Part shown: positions 1 to 10,253 of the stretch, in pieces | Numbering within the stretch: the first letter of the stretch is position 1 | Layout of the letters: each line of letters begins with the position of its first letter | Assembly (NCBI GenBank): GCA_028876495.1 | Contig: JAGWRO010000097.1 | Span: forward strand, 1-64,000 | DNA from: Bacteroidota bacterium | GTDB lineage: Bacteria > Bacteroidota > Bacteroidia > Chitinophagales > Chitinophagaceae | DNA: 64,000 nucleotides | Reading direction: 5' to 3' | Position numbers and translations under genes: made by a program | Notes under the pieces: model-generated | The model's input: the letters and a program-made list of their open reading frames with translations, nothing else | Databases searched by the model: none | Told to the model about the DNA's origin: nothing

Positions 1-2
1 CC

Positions 3-116
3 TTCTCAATGATTAAAGGATTGTTTCTTAGAAAAATACATGCAGTAACCTTTAAAGGCTTTCTGCTGAAATTAATAATATTTATTGTCGCTTTTACTTT
101 TGAAAAACTTGCTTAA
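3..116 (+). CDS. Possible 3' end of an unrecognised protein cut by the window edge
   Basis: One forward frame is open from the window edge to a TAA at 114-116, giving about 37 residues that are basic and then hydrophobic and end in FEKLA. This could be the C-terminus of a membrane-associated protein whose body lies to the left. I do not recognise the family, and a short AT-rich open stretch can arise by chance. The stretch would converge on the methyltransferase gene that ends at 254. Confidence 0.3.
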   Translation, partial: FSMIKGLFLRKIHAVTFKGFLLKLIIFIVAFTFEKLA

Positions 117-167
117 GTAAATAGCAACTTGGGTTAATTAGGTAATTCGTTATTGGGGAAATTAGAT

Positions 168-201
168 AAAATAAAAATTCTCAAAAAAAGTTGGTTTACT
201 G
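168..201 (+). repeat. 34-base dispersed element, copy 1
   Basis: The left arm AAAATAAAAATTC and right arm GGTTTACTG are present and the total length is exactly 34. It lies in the gap 3' of the RsmI-like gene. Confidence 0.75.
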
Positions 202-253
202 TAAACTTTAATAATTGGCAGGAACTATTAAACCAATTAACAAATAAACCAAT

Positions 254-943
254 TCAAGCCTGCAATAAAAAAATAACCGGTTTTTTATGCAGATCTATTT
301 TTTCTTTTTTCCAATCACTTATTCTTTTTGTTTTAATAAATTCATTGGCAGAAGTAAGTTCTGCCGCAATACAAAGCCGGGTGGATGGATTTGCATGATG
401 TAAAATGGTTTCAAACATTTTATTATTTCTGTAGGGCGTTTCAATAAAAATCTGAGTACATTTTTTTCGTAAAGATTCTTCTTCCAGTTGCTTTATTTTT
501 TTAATTCTTTCTACATTATCTATAGGCAAATAACCAAGAAAAGTAAAGCTTTGACCGTTAAGTCCGCTCGCCATTAATGCCAGTAAAATTGAGTTGGGCC
601 CCACCAATGGCTTTACTTCCACATTTAATTGTTGTGCTTCATTAATTAATATTTGGCCGGGATCGGCAACTCCCGGGCAGCCGGCTTCACTGATGATAGC
701 AACATTTTTTCCTTCTTTAATTTTTTCACGAAAAACATGTATCTGTTGCTCTTCCACCTTATGAATGGTATGCCATTCAAAATCATCAATTACGATTTCT
801 TTGTCCATCGCTTTTAAAAAACGCCTTGCCGTACGCTCGTTTTCTGCAAAGATCACTGAACAGTTTTTCACAGCATCAATTACATATTGCGGAATCGTTT
901 CAGCAGCATTTTCCGATAAAAAAGAAGGAATCAAATAAACCAT
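254..943 (-). CDS. RsmI-like SAM-dependent methyltransferase (tetrapyrrole methylase fold)
   Basis: This is probably a relative of RsmI, which 2'-O-methylates C1402 of 16S rRNA with SAM. The protein has about 229 residues, shorter than full RsmI. It contains the SEAGCPGVADPG loop near residue 85, the LVGPNSILLALMASGL segment and FIETPYRN, all typical of the tetrapyrrole methylase/RsmI superfamily. Bacteroidota often carry this shorter paralogue in addition to true RsmI, so the exact substrate is uncertain. I chose the internal ATG at 943 (MVYLIPSFL) because the frame upstream is a hydrophobic extension overlapping the divergent glycosylase start at 1017. The 74-base gap between the two starts should hold both promoters. 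Confidence 0.85.
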   Translation of the reverse strand: MVYLIPSFLSENAAETIPQYVIDAVKNCSVIFAENERTARRFLKAMDKEIVIDDFEWHTIHKVEEQQIHVFREKIKEGKNVAIISEAGCPGVADPGQILINEAQQLNVEVKPLVGPNSILLALMASGLNGQSFTFLGYLPIDNVERIKKIKQLEEESLRKKCTQIFIETPYRNNKMFETILHHANPSTRLCIAAELTSANEFIKTKRISDWKKEKIDLHKKPVIFLLQA

Positions 944-1016
944 TTCAAGTAATTTGTAGAAAAAATAAACCGAACTTAAGCATTTAAAAATAATTAAAAA
1001 GAAAGCAAGGTAAATC

Positions 1017-1622
1017 ATGAAAAAAGTTCCTTTATCTTTTTATCAAAGAAAAGATGTGGTAAAAATTGCGAAAGAATTATTAGGGAAAATTGTGGTAACC
1101 AATTTTGATGGAAAGGTTACATCGGGAAGAATTGTAGAAACAGAAGCGTATGCAGGTATCGCAGATAAAGCTTCTCATTCATTTGCAGGAAGAAGAACAG
1201 CGAGAAACGAGCACATGTATTCGGCCGCAGGCACCGCTTACATTTATATCTGTTATGGAATGCACCAGATGCTAAATGTAGTTACCAATGAAAAAGAAAT
1301 TCCGGATGCGGTTTTAATCCGGGCTATCGAACCGGTAAAAGGAATTGACATTATGCTAAAGAGAACCGGTAAAAATAAATTGGATAAATCTTTAACACGC
1401 GGTCCGGGAAATGTAGGAAAAGCTTTGGGCATTTTTAAACACCATTCAGGGTTATATCTTTTGGATGAGGAAATTTTTTTATTAGAGGATGGCAAAAAAA
1501 TGCCGGAAGAAAATATCGGTATCAGTAAAAGGATCGGGGTGGAAAGTGCCGGAGCAGATGCCTTGTTACCCTATCGTTTTTATGTAAAAGGAAATAAATA
1601 CGTAAGTGGAAAAAATTCCTGA
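1017..1622 (+). CDS. DNA-3-methyladenine glycosylase, AAG/MPG family
   Basis: This is a base-excision repair enzyme that removes alkylated purines such as 3-methyladenine, and hypoxanthine. At 201 residues it has the usual length of bacterial members. The signature ETEAYAG near residue 42 carries the catalytic glutamate. It is followed by the YICYGMHQMLNVVT strand-loop and RGPGNVGKALGI, which match the human AAG nucleotide-pocket segments. The gene is divergent from the RsmI-like methyltransferase and stands alone on this strand up to gapA. The assignment rests on several family motifs in the right order. Confidence 0.93.
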   Translation: MKKVPLSFYQRKDVVKIAKELLGKIVVTNFDGKVTSGRIVETEAYAGIADKASHSFAGRRTARNEHMYSAAGTAYIYICYGMHQMLNVVTNEKEIPDAVLIRAIEPVKGIDIMLKRTGKNKLDKSLTRGPGNVGKALGIFKHHSGLYLLDEEIFLLEDGKKMPEENIGISKRIGVESAGADALLPYRFYVKGNKYVSGKNS

Positions 1623-1728
1623 TTTTATCAAATAAAACATAAATATTTTAAACCAAAACTAAAGCGGGTATTGCTTTATTATTAAAAATTAGAATAATTT
1701 TTATACCTGATTTTCTTTTACAAAAGCT

Positions 1729-1736
1729 TAATTTTG
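1729..1736 (+). promoter_or_regulatory. Bacteroidota -7 promoter element upstream of gapA
   Basis: TAATTTTG matches the TAnnTTTG consensus of the primary sigma factor of Bacteroidota. The start of gapA lies 34 bases downstream. No clear TTG -33 box is seen. Confidence 0.5.
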
Positions 1737-1766
1737 CAACCTCAATTTAAAATAAAAATAAAATAA

Positions 1767-2780
<1,014 letters not shown>

Positions 2781-2812
2781 ATTGAACGTACAATTATCCT
2801 GGTTAAAAACTT

Positions 2813-2845
2813 CTCCCTTTCTTAACTGAAGGGGAGTTTTTTTTT
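2813..2845. terminator. Rho-independent terminator after gapA, possibly bidirectional
   Basis: CTCCCTTTC and GAAGGGGAG pair over 9 bp (one G-U) around a TTAACT loop and are followed by at least nine T on the + strand. The minus strand also shows five T after the stem, so it may serve hemD as well. Confidence 0.85.
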
Positions 2846-2859
2846 AAATAAGGAAGCTT

Positions 2860-3666
2860 TTATTTCTTTTTTAACCCTGACAAATATTTTTCTAACGCAG
2901 AAACCATACTGGGAGCTTCAGGTTCCGGTGCAAGAATATCAGGGTGAAACCCGGCGTTGATAATGGCTTTGCGGGTATTATCGCCAAACGCGCCGATTAA
3001 AGTACCGTTTTGTTTAAAAGAGGGGCAATTTTCAGTAAAACTTTTTACACCGAGAGGAGTAAAAAAACAAATAATCTGGTATTCGTGTTTTTCTACAATA
3101 GCTCTTACATCATTTGATGTAATTTCATAAAGTACCGGTATGGCATATTCGCAGTTATTTTCAGAAAGCCAGGTGGTGATTTCGCTGTCAAATGAATGTG
3201 AACATGGATACAAAAACTTTTCCTGGTCTTTGTATTTATCCATCACCTCGAAAAGATTTTTGGAAGTGCCGTCAGAACTGTAAAAAACCTTTCGTTTTCT
3301 ATATAAAATAAATTTTTGAAGATAAAGCGCAACCGATTCAGTAATACAAAAATATTTTACATCCTGGGATACAGTGATACGCATTTCATCGCAGGTCCTG
3401 AAAAAATGATCAATAGCATTTCGGCTGTTAAAAATAACCGCAGTATAAGAAGTAATATCTATCTTTTGTTTTCTGAATTCTTTGGAAGGGACAGGGTCCA
3501 CACTTATTGGATTAGCAAAACTGAGGTTAACATTAAACTTTCTCGCCATCTCAAAATAGGGAGATTTTTCATTTTCCGGTTTTGACTGGGTAATGAGAAT
3601 ATTTTGGATTTCCTTCACTGTTTTGGGTTCCGTAGGTTCGATGTTTGTATCCATTTTAGAATTCAT
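2860..3666 (-). CDS. hemD: Uroporphyrinogen-III synthase
   Basis: It cyclises hydroxymethylbilane to uroporphyrinogen III in heme and siroheme synthesis. The sequence has the Bacteroidota HemD pattern: ILITQSKPENEKSPYF at the N-terminus, YTAVIFNSRNAIDHFF in the first domain, FFTPLGVKSF in the second, then IGAFGDNTRKAI and a PEAPSM tail. HemD proteins conserve fold more than sequence, but this subgroup is distinctive. The open frame reaches 3681, but a -7 element covers 3679-3686, so I prefer the ATG at 3666; 3654 is also possible. The neighbouring DUF4271 gene is a common HemD neighbour in this phylum. Confidence 0.9.
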   Translation of the reverse strand: MNSKMDTNIEPTEPKTVKEIQNILITQSKPENEKSPYFEMARKFNVNLSFANPISVDPVPSKEFRKQKIDITSYTAVIFNSRNAIDHFFRTCDEMRITVSQDVKYFCITESVALYLQKFILYRKRKVFYSSDGTSKNLFEVMDKYKDQEKFLYPCSHSFDSEITTWLSENNCEYAIPVLYEITSNDVRAIVEKHEYQIICFFTPLGVKSFTENCPSFKQNGTLIGAFGDNTRKAIINAGFHPDILAPEPEAPSMVSALEKYLSGLKKK

Positions 3667-3678
3667 GCAGTAAGAGGG

Positions 3679-3686
3679 CAAAGTTA
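3679..3686 (-). promoter_or_regulatory. -7 promoter element for hemD
   Basis: On the minus strand this reads TAACTTTG (TAnnTTTG). It sits across the first in-frame ATG of hemD and so argues for a downstream start. Confidence 0.45.
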
Positions 3687-3737
3687 GGGCTTTTTATTAA
3701 GACAACTTAAAACACCGCACTAATAATTCGCTAAAAT

Positions 3738-4811
3738 TCATATCAGATAATCAATTGCTAATTTATAAAGGATCAGTAAAGGAATTATTTCAGCCCCTGC
3801 AATGTAGATGATAAAGTGAAAAGGATTAAGTGGGATCTTTTTCTCGATAACCCCGTAACTTTTTACATATCTCGATAAAAAAAGCAGACCTATTACCATT
3901 AAAGATATATTCGTAATTACTGGTAACCATTGAGGGTTGATGAAAGCAAGTAAAATAATAATCGGAACCAAAAAAATGCCGGTAATCTTATTCACAAGAA
4001 ATATGGCAAAAATATAACCGTTTGTACTTTCCTGCACATCCGACACCCATCCCATAAATTTCAATACGCAAAATTTAAGAAAATAAAGAATCCCGATAGA
4101 AAGGATACAGAAGGGTAAAAGTGCTTTTCCACTGAATAACCTTGGCGGATGATAAAAACTAAAAAGAAGCCAGATATAAATTCCCGAGGTGATCGTAAAA
4201 AAAATATTCAATATTAACGAAGGAAGTGTTGCCTGTTGCAACTGATCCGACAATTGAGTTTGCCTTAAAGAAGTATTAAAATAAACCCGGAAAAGATTTT
4301 TAAAATAAACACTAAAAAAAGTTTTAAAAAGGCCGAGAATTAAAAGCACCAGGCATAAAGTATAAAATAAAAATTCTTTGCCTGAAGCAATATGCTTATG
4401 TTCAATTAACAAAACAGGTTTGCTTTTACTGTCAATATACCGGTTCTTGGCAAGCAAGGCGCTATCTGCTGCAATGGTTGTCTGGGTCAACGTTTGAGCA
4501 GTATCAGGTAAGCTATCGGCTTTGTTATTTAAAGTGTCATGAAAGGTATTCGTTTTCGGGATCAGCTTTGTTGCAGAAGCTACATTTGGCAAAGGATTGG
4601 AATCAACCGAAACAGGAATCTTCGTTTTTTCTTTGTTTACTGTATCCGTTATTTTCTTTTTAATTATAACCGGCTCTTTATTTACCAGGGGATGATTTGT
4701 ATCCTGCTTTTTCTTCAATAAACTATCGTTTTGATTTTGTGCAAATAATGTATTAACGCATAAAAACAAACAAACAAAAAGAACAAAATAACAGATCGGT
4801 TTCATTTTCAT
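3738..4811 (-). CDS. DUF4271 membrane protein with signal peptide
   Basis: The function is unknown. The start MKMKPICYFVLFVCLFLCVNT (or the ATG six bases later) gives a clear signal peptide ending near FAQ. A low-complexity linker rich in K, T, N and D follows, roughly residues 25-130. The C-terminal DUF4271 region has about six hydrophobic segments, including FLFYTLCLVLLILGLF and IYIWLLFSFYHPP. The start lies 4 bases after the stop of the BamA-like gene, which suggests co-transcription. The hemD-DUF4271 neighbourhood recurs in Bacteroidota, but no mechanism is established. Confidence 0.82.
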   Translation of the reverse strand: MKMKPICYFVLFVCLFLCVNTLFAQNQNDSLLKKKQDTNHPLVNKEPVIIKKKITDTVNKEKTKIPVSVDSNPLPNVASATKLIPKTNTFHDTLNNKADSLPDTAQTLTQTTIAADSALLAKNRYIDSKSKPVLLIEHKHIASGKEFLFYTLCLVLLILGLFKTFFSVYFKNLFRVYFNTSLRQTQLSDQLQQATLPSLILNIFFTITSGIYIWLLFSFYHPPRLFSGKALLPFCILSIGILYFLKFCVLKFMGWVSDVQESTNGYIFAIFLVNKITGIFLVPIIILLAFINPQWLPVITNISLMVIGLLFLSRYVKSYGVIEKKIPLNPFHFIIYIAGAEIIPLLILYKLAIDYLI

Positions 4812-4815
4812 TTTG

Positions 4816-6636
4816 TCAAAAATAGTTGATATATCCAAAATGTATTTTGGAAGAATTTCTGATGTCAAATTTTACATCGTTTCTTTTTCCAACAGCATAG
4901 CTCAAATTCAATAAACCGAATTTTGTCTCAAATTCCAGCCCAACCCCTCCGCTGATAAACGAGTTGGAATAATCGGCAGCATTGAATTTAGTGCGCGTAA
5001 ATCCTACATCCGAAAATCCGAAAAAATAAGAATTGATTCCTACCAGGTAACGGTATTCGCCGGTAAAAACTGCATACTTACTGGCATAAATACTTTCTTC
5101 ATCAAAGCCCCGAAGCAAACTGTAACCTCCGATGCGAAACAGTTCATTTTGAAAATTTTGCGGGCTCTCGAGCAAGCCTGAATTTACTGCTGTTTTAAAA
5201 GTACTTGCCTTTCCTAATGGGAAATAATGAGCGGCTGAAACAACAATTTTAAAACGATAGGTCTTTTGCATTATTGAATCGTAAAGCGAACTAAAATTAA
5301 AGGTTGGATCTCCGGGATCTTTAAGATTTAGAATATCATTATTTTTTGTAATCTTCTTGATTCCGCCCGTTGCAGTAACACCAATTTCAGTCCCTTTTCT
5401 TGGATTAAGCCTGTAATTGGTATTTACAAAATGATACCCAACGCCAATGTTTCCTGAGCGCACATCAATGTTTGCCGGTAACTTTTTGGTGTAAATTACC
5501 TGGTTGGTATCTACGCCGCCCGAAAGTAAATAATTCTGTTCGGCCTGGTAAAAGAAGTCGAAGGTTTTATTTGCCGAAATACTATATTGAAGCCCGAGAA
5601 TCCCATTTAATTGCAGGTAAGAGGAATCCTTCTTTAGCAAATCAAAAGAAAAATGAAACCCGAAATTAGAATCAAAAATATACGGAAGCGAATAACCGAG
5701 GTTTAGCCTGGGCGATTGAGGTTGTAGCTGTTGCCAGTTTAATAAAATATTTTCTCCCGAGCCAAAACTATTTTTCAGATCAAGATGTACATCGGCAGTA
5801 ACCTGCGCCTTTCCCGTGATGGTATTGGCAGGAACAAACCCAACCAATACATTTATCTGGCTGCTTCTTTTTGGCTCAAGGTATAAATTAAGTGTAGCGC
5901 CGGTTCCAAGCATGGTTACATCCCAGCTTTGTTGTTCCTGAAGAAAAGAAAGTTGCTGAAGGCGGTTGGAGATTTTTTGCAATTTTTCGTTATCATAAAC
6001 GCTCCCGTTGAAAATACCGAGGTAATGCTGCAGGAATAAATTTTTTATTTTCACTTTGCCGTAAAAATGAATGCTGTCGATGTGATAGAGCAGCCCTTTG
6101 TTTACCTGCAAGCCGGCTTTTATTTTATCATTTTTAATTTCGATATTTTGTAAAAAAACTTCTGCAAAAGGATATCCATTATTTTCGTAATACTCAATAA
6201 CCTTCTGTTCCTGTGAATGAAGTTGAGAAAAATTCAATTCTTTGTTTTCAAATAAGCGGTCATCCCAACCGGTTTTTTCAAGCACATTTTTATCGATACT
6301 GTCTGTAGATATTTCAGCCCATTTAAATTTTTCTCCCAAATATATTTTGGCCCGCACAAAGGAAGAATCATAAAAAACAGAATCAACCGAAGCAGCCGGA
6401 AAACCTCTACTCAAAAGAGTTGCAGGCAATTCATTAATATATTTTTGAGCGCTTTCCTTATTTTCAAAATCATTTTTTAACCCAAGCTGGTGAAAATTAT
6501 CCAAAGTATCTTTGCCTGATACAATATACTCAGCTCTATATTTTTTTTGACAAATAGCATTACCTGGAAATAAAATTATCATCAAAAAAATAAGCGCTGG
6601 AATAATGCTAAGATATTTGTTGGTCGCTGGTTTCAT
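4816..6636 (-). CDS. BamA/TamA-like outer-membrane beta-barrel protein
   Basis: This Omp85-superfamily protein has about 606 residues. The N-terminus has a signal peptide (IIPALIFLMIILFPGNAIC). A POTRA-like region follows, with segments such as YYENNGYPFAEVFLQNIEI. The C-terminal half is a surface-antigen barrel with the FRIGGYSLLRGFDEESIYAS block, which matches the conserved (F/V)RGF motif. It ends in aromatic FGYINYF as barrels do. It probably inserts or translocates outer-membrane or surface proteins, but the substrate is unknown. A TAGATTTG element at 6647-6654 would place the transcript start near the first ATG (6645), so I use the second ATG at 6636. Confidence 0.87.
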   Translation of the reverse strand: MKPATNKYLSIIPALIFLMIILFPGNAICQKKYRAEYIVSGKDTLDNFHQLGLKNDFENKESAQKYINELPATLLSRGFPAASVDSVFYDSSFVRAKIYLGEKFKWAEISTDSIDKNVLEKTGWDDRLFENKELNFSQLHSQEQKVIEYYENNGYPFAEVFLQNIEIKNDKIKAGLQVNKGLLYHIDSIHFYGKVKIKNLFLQHYLGIFNGSVYDNEKLQKISNRLQQLSFLQEQQSWDVTMLGTGATLNLYLEPKRSSQINVLVGFVPANTITGKAQVTADVHLDLKNSFGSGENILLNWQQLQPQSPRLNLGYSLPYIFDSNFGFHFSFDLLKKDSSYLQLNGILGLQYSISANKTFDFFYQAEQNYLLSGGVDTNQVIYTKKLPANIDVRSGNIGVGYHFVNTNYRLNPRKGTEIGVTATGGIKKITKNNDILNLKDPGDPTFNFSSLYDSIMQKTYRFKIVVSAAHYFPLGKASTFKTAVNSGLLESPQNFQNELFRIGGYSLLRGFDEESIYASKYAVFTGEYRYLVGINSYFFGFSDVGFTRTKFNAADYSNSFISGGVGLEFETKFGLLNLSYAVGKRNDVKFDIRNSSKIHFGYINYF

Positions 6637-6646
6637 CTTGATCATC

Positions 6647-6654
6647 CAAATCTA
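6647..6654 (-). promoter_or_regulatory. -7 promoter element for the barrel-DUF4271 pair
   Basis: The minus strand reads TAGATTTG just upstream of the barrel gene. It lies in the divergent gap with hemW. Confidence 0.4.
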
Positions 6655-6710
6655 AATTGAATTTGTGAAACCATCATTATTGATACATCAGAAACATAAA
6701 ATTTAGACTT

Positions 6711-7874
6711 TTGGCAGGCATTTATATTCATATTCCTTTTTGCAAGCAAGCATGTTTTTATTGTAATTTTCATTTTTCAACCTCTGCAGGTTCAAGAAAC
6801 GAAATGACCGGTTCATTAATTAAAGAAATTGAACTCAGAAGAAAAATGCTTGATGAGGATGACAAAAAAGACATTGCTATTCTTTCTTCTCCGCAGGAAG
6901 TAATTAAAACTATTTATTTTGGTGGAGGCACGCCCAGCCTGCTTTCCGGCGATGAAATTTCTTCAATTATTTTTTCAGTAAAAAAAAATTACAAGGTTGC
7001 TGGCAATGCAGAAATCACTTTGGAATCAAACCCTGATGATATAAATCCCAAAAGCCTTATTGCATGGAAAAATGCCGGTATTAATCGTTTAAGCATCGGT
7101 ATTCAATCTTTTATAGATCGTGACCTTAAATGGATGAATCGCGCGCATAATGCTGACCAAGCAATAGAATCAATTGAACTTACACGAAAAGAAGGCTTTG
7201 AAAACTTTTCAATTGATCTGATTTTCGGTACGCCGGGATTGACAGATAAAAAGTGGAAAAAAAACATTAGCACCGTTATTGATTTGAACGTTCCTCATAT
7301 TTCCTCTTATGCATTGACGGTAGAGCCAAAAACTGCATTACAAAAAATGATCGAATTAAAGAAAAAAGAAAATGTAAACAATGATGTGCAGGCTAAGCAT
7401 TTTTCGATACTAATGGAAATGATGCAAACTGCCGGCTATGAGCATTACGAAATTTCCAATTTTGCCAAACCGGGCTTCAGAAGCAAGCACAACAGCAGTT
7501 ACTGGCAAGGCGAAAAATACATTGGCATCGGTCCATCGGCTCATTCTTATAATGGAAAAGAACGAAGCTGGAACATTGCCAACAACAAGCTTTACATTGA
7601 ATCGCTAAAACAAAACCGGGTTCCTTTTGAAAAAGAAACGCTTACAAATTCAGAAAGATTAAATGAATATGTAATGACTTCTCTGCGCACCATTGAAGGC
7701 CTGGACCTGGATTTTGTTGAAAAAACTTTTTCCCTTGCAGAAAGAAACAGGATTGAAAAAATACTAAAAAATCGAATTGAAAAAGACAATTTTATTCAAC
7801 AAAAAAACAAAATCGTTTTAACGAATAAAGGAAAATTATTTGCCGATAGAATTGTGGTGGAATTGTTTGTTTAA
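6711..7874 (+). CDS. hemW: Radical SAM heme chaperone HemW
   Basis: HemW is a radical SAM protein related to oxygen-independent coproporphyrinogen oxidase but acting as a heme chaperone. The 387-residue product starts MAGIYIHIPFCKQACFYC, with the 4Fe-4S ligands Cys11, Cys15 and Cys18 in CxxxCxxC spacing. FGGGTPSLL and GIQSFIDRDLKWMNRAH follow, both family hallmarks, and the HemW C-terminal domain is complete. The start codon is TTG at 6711: no ATG fits, and MAGIYIHIPF is the usual Bacteroidota N-terminus. It is convergent with the ABC exporter. Confidence 0.93.
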   Translation: MAGIYIHIPFCKQACFYCNFHFSTSAGSRNEMTGSLIKEIELRRKMLDEDDKKDIAILSSPQEVIKTIYFGGGTPSLLSGDEISSIIFSVKKNYKVAGNAEITLESNPDDINPKSLIAWKNAGINRLSIGIQSFIDRDLKWMNRAHNADQAIESIELTRKEGFENFSIDLIFGTPGLTDKKWKKNISTVIDLNVPHISSYALTVEPKTALQKMIELKKKENVNNDVQAKHFSILMEMMQTAGYEHYEISNFAKPGFRSKHNSSYWQGEKYIGIGPSAHSYNGKERSWNIANNKLYIESLKQNRVPFEKETLTNSERLNEYVMTSLRTIEGLDLDFVEKTFSLAERNRIEKILKNRIEKDNFIQQKNKIVLTNKGKLFADRIVVELFV

Positions 7875-7885
7875 ACTTTTACTGC

Positions 7886-7919
7886 AAAATAAAAATCTTG
7901 TTTATTTATAGGTTTACTG
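7886..7919 (+). repeat. 34-base dispersed element, copy 2
   Basis: AAAATAAAAATC begins and GGTTTACTG ends the copy, exactly 34 bases. It lies in the convergent gap between hemW and the ABC exporter. Confidence 0.8.
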
Positions 7920-7926
7920 CGCTTTT

Positions 7927-9753
7927 CTACTTTACTGCCTGCATGGTTACCAGCTTTCTGTAAAAACCTTCAAGCGCCATTAAAGTCATGTGTGTGCCGC
8001 GTTCTACTATCTTTCCATTTTGCAAAACAATAATTTCATCCGCATGGCGAATGGTACTTAAACGGTGCGCAATTACTACGCTGGTCCTGTTGTGCATGAG
8101 ATTATTGATCGCATCCTGAACCAATTTTTCACTTTCTGTATCAAGCGACGATGTAGCTTCATCCAATATTAAAATCGGAGGATTTTTTAATACCGCACGT
8201 GCAATAGTAATTCGTTGTTTTTCGCCGCCGCTAAGCTTATTTCCCCGTTCGCCTACGGTTGTTTGGTAACCATTTTCTTTCAGCAAAATAAAATTATGGG
8301 CATTGGCAATTTTAGCTGCATTTATAATTTGTTCCTCTGTGGCGTTGTCCATTCCGAGGGCAATATTATTGGCAATCGTATCATTAAATAAGATCGGTTC
8401 CTGCGTCACAATTCCCATTTGATGGCGCAAAGATTTCAATGAATAGTTTTCTATTTTAATCCCATCTATCAATAATTCTCCTTTTACGGTGTCATGAAAG
8501 CGTGGTATGAGATCAACAAGTGTACTTTTTCCGGCACCTGAAGAACCCACCAGCGCTATGGTTTTACCCTTTTCAATTTTCAGGTTGATATCGTCCAGGA
8601 TTATTTTTTCTCCATATGAAAAAGTGACGTTTTTAAAATCGATACTGTTTTTAAAATCTTTTAGGATTACAGGATTTGCGATCTCTTTTATCGAAACATC
8701 TTCTGCAATTAAATGTTCGATCCTGTCGATACTTGCGGCGCCTTTTTTTATGCTGTAAGAAGCCGCCGATAAAGATTTAAGAGGCTGAATGATCTGTGAA
8801 AAAATTAAAATATAAGCTAAAAAATCACCCGGATCAAGAAATGAGTTATGCAATACCAACCTGCCTCCGTACCATAAAACACAGGCTACAGCGGCTACGC
8901 CTAATACTTCGCTCACCGGCGAAGCCATATCGCGCCTACGTATAACTGCATTTTTTATATTTAGAAATTGTACGTTCTGGCTTTCAAATTTGTCGAATTG
9001 TTTCTTTTCAGCGTTAAAAGCTTTTATAACCCTGATTCCACCCAACGTTTCTTCAATTGTAGAAAGAATATCGCCCAGCTTTTCCTGCGCCCGTGTGCTT
9101 TGTTTTTTTAAAGAACGGCCAATTCGGCCAATAAGCAATCCTGAAAAAGGTAAAAATAAAAGCAGGAAAAAAGTAAGTTGCGGACTTAAAATCACCATAT
9201 ACGCAAAGAACAAAATAATCGTGACCGGCTCCCTGAAAAGGGTTTCGAGCAGATTAATAACCGAGCTTTCAACATCGGTTAGATCATTGGTAAGCCGGCT
9301 CATGATATCTCCTTTTTTCTGATCGTTAAAATACCCGATAGGAAGCACAAGGATTTTTTGATACATCCTCGTACGCATATCGTTCACCACCAAATTGCGT
9401 ACGGGGGTTAAAAAATAAATAGCGAGGTATAAAAAAACATTCTTTAGAACAATAAATGACACTATTAAAATGCAGATAACGGCAAGACCTTTTATATCGC
9501 CATTAGGGGTTTGAAGTGTATTATGCAGCCAGACTTTAAAAAAATTGATAGGATTGATGTGAGCCAGGAATCCTGTTTTGGCAGAATCAACAGCCAAAGT
9601 ATCTTGTTTTTTAAAGATCAGCAATAAAAAAGGACTTAGAAGTCCAAGCGAAACCACTGCAAATAAATTGGAAAGGATATTACAGGTGAAATACGCAAAA
9701 ATTAATTTCGGGTACTTACCCGCGTAACGAAAAATAGTCCGTAAACTCTTCAT
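7927..9753 (-). CDS. MsbA-like ABC exporter (fused permease and ATPase)
   Basis: This is a half-transporter of 608 residues: an N-terminal six-helix ABC membrane domain (about residues 15-325) and a C-terminal nucleotide-binding domain. The Walker A GSSGAGKST, signature LSGGEKQR, Walker B ILILDEATSSLD and the H-loop AHRLSTI are all intact. It should form a homodimer in the inner membrane. MsbA-type lipid flipping is plausible from the fold but not proven by sequence. It stands alone, divergent from rbfA. A second, different exporter lies at 60441-62201. Confidence 0.9.
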   Translation of the reverse strand: MKSLRTIFRYAGKYPKLIFAYFTCNILSNLFAVVSLGLLSPFLLLIFKKQDTLAVDSAKTGFLAHINPINFFKVWLHNTLQTPNGDIKGLAVICILIVSFIVLKNVFLYLAIYFLTPVRNLVVNDMRTRMYQKILVLPIGYFNDQKKGDIMSRLTNDLTDVESSVINLLETLFREPVTIILFFAYMVILSPQLTFFLLLFLPFSGLLIGRIGRSLKKQSTRAQEKLGDILSTIEETLGGIRVIKAFNAEKKQFDKFESQNVQFLNIKNAVIRRRDMASPVSEVLGVAAVACVLWYGGRLVLHNSFLDPGDFLAYILIFSQIIQPLKSLSAASYSIKKGAASIDRIEHLIAEDVSIKEIANPVILKDFKNSIDFKNVTFSYGEKIILDDINLKIEKGKTIALVGSSGAGKSTLVDLIPRFHDTVKGELLIDGIKIENYSLKSLRHQMGIVTQEPILFNDTIANNIALGMDNATEEQIINAAKIANAHNFILLKENGYQTTVGERGNKLSGGEKQRITIARAVLKNPPILILDEATSSLDTESEKLVQDAINNLMHNRTSVVIAHRLSTIRHADEIIVLQNGKIVERGTHMTLMALEGFYRKLVTMQAVK

Positions 9754-9779
9754 TAAAACAATTGAAATGCTTAATTAAA

Positions 9780-9808
9780 TTGAAATAGCAGCAAAGTAAC
9801 TAATTTTA
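9780..9808 (+). promoter_or_regulatory. Promoter for rbfA
   Basis: A TTG at 9780-9782 and TAATTTTA at 9801-9808 are separated by 18 bases, close to the Bacteroidota -33/-7 layout. The final G of the -7 consensus is replaced by A. Confidence 0.4.
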
Positions 9809-9830
9809 CAAAGAACGATAACTATATATC

Positions 9831-10223
9831 ATGACAGAAGGTAAAAGACAAAAACAGGTAGCAGTTGAAATATCAAAAGAGCTAAACGATATTTTTTTAA
9901 AAATGGGGCTTACTATGATTGATGGTGGAATGGTCTCAATCTCCTCCGTAAAAATAACACCCGATCTTTTTGAGGCAAGGGTATATTTAAGCTTTTTCCA
10001 GGTGAAAGACCAGGAAGCGGTTTTGGAAAAATTTAAAGATTTAAGCAGTGAAATAAGAGGTGAACTGGGAAAAAGAATGAGGCACCAGTTACGAAGTATT
10101 CCACAACTTACTTTTTACCTCGACGATACACTGGATTATGTTTTTAAAATTGAAAAATTATTGGATGAAATAAAACAACAACCCAAACCGGGTGAGAATG
10201 AAAATCATTCAAAATCAGAATAA
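9831..10223 (+). CDS. rbfA: Ribosome-binding factor A
   Basis: RbfA is a small KH-fold protein that matures the 30S subunit (16S rRNA 5' end) and aids cold growth. At 130 residues it has the expected length. The segments KQVAVEISKELNDIF, DLFEARVYLSFF and LRSIPQLTFYLDDTLDYVFKIEKLLDEI match the family, the last being its best-conserved block. The C-terminal tail is charged and disordered. The FtsX-like permease begins 31 bases downstream on the same strand, so the two are likely co-transcribed. Confidence 0.92.
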   Translation: MTEGKRQKQVAVEISKELNDIFLKMGLTMIDGGMVSISSVKITPDLFEARVYLSFFQVKDQEAVLEKFKDLSSEIRGELGKRMRHQLRSIPQLTFYLDDTLDYVFKIEKLLDEIKQQPKPGENENHSKSE

Positions 10224-10253
10224 AAAATAATTTAATAATTCAATAACTCTTCC

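Noticed and set aside
153-398. 81-residue + strand ORF near the left edge
   Set aside because: It overlaps a 34-base element and the antisense of the RsmI-like gene, and has no recognisable protein features.
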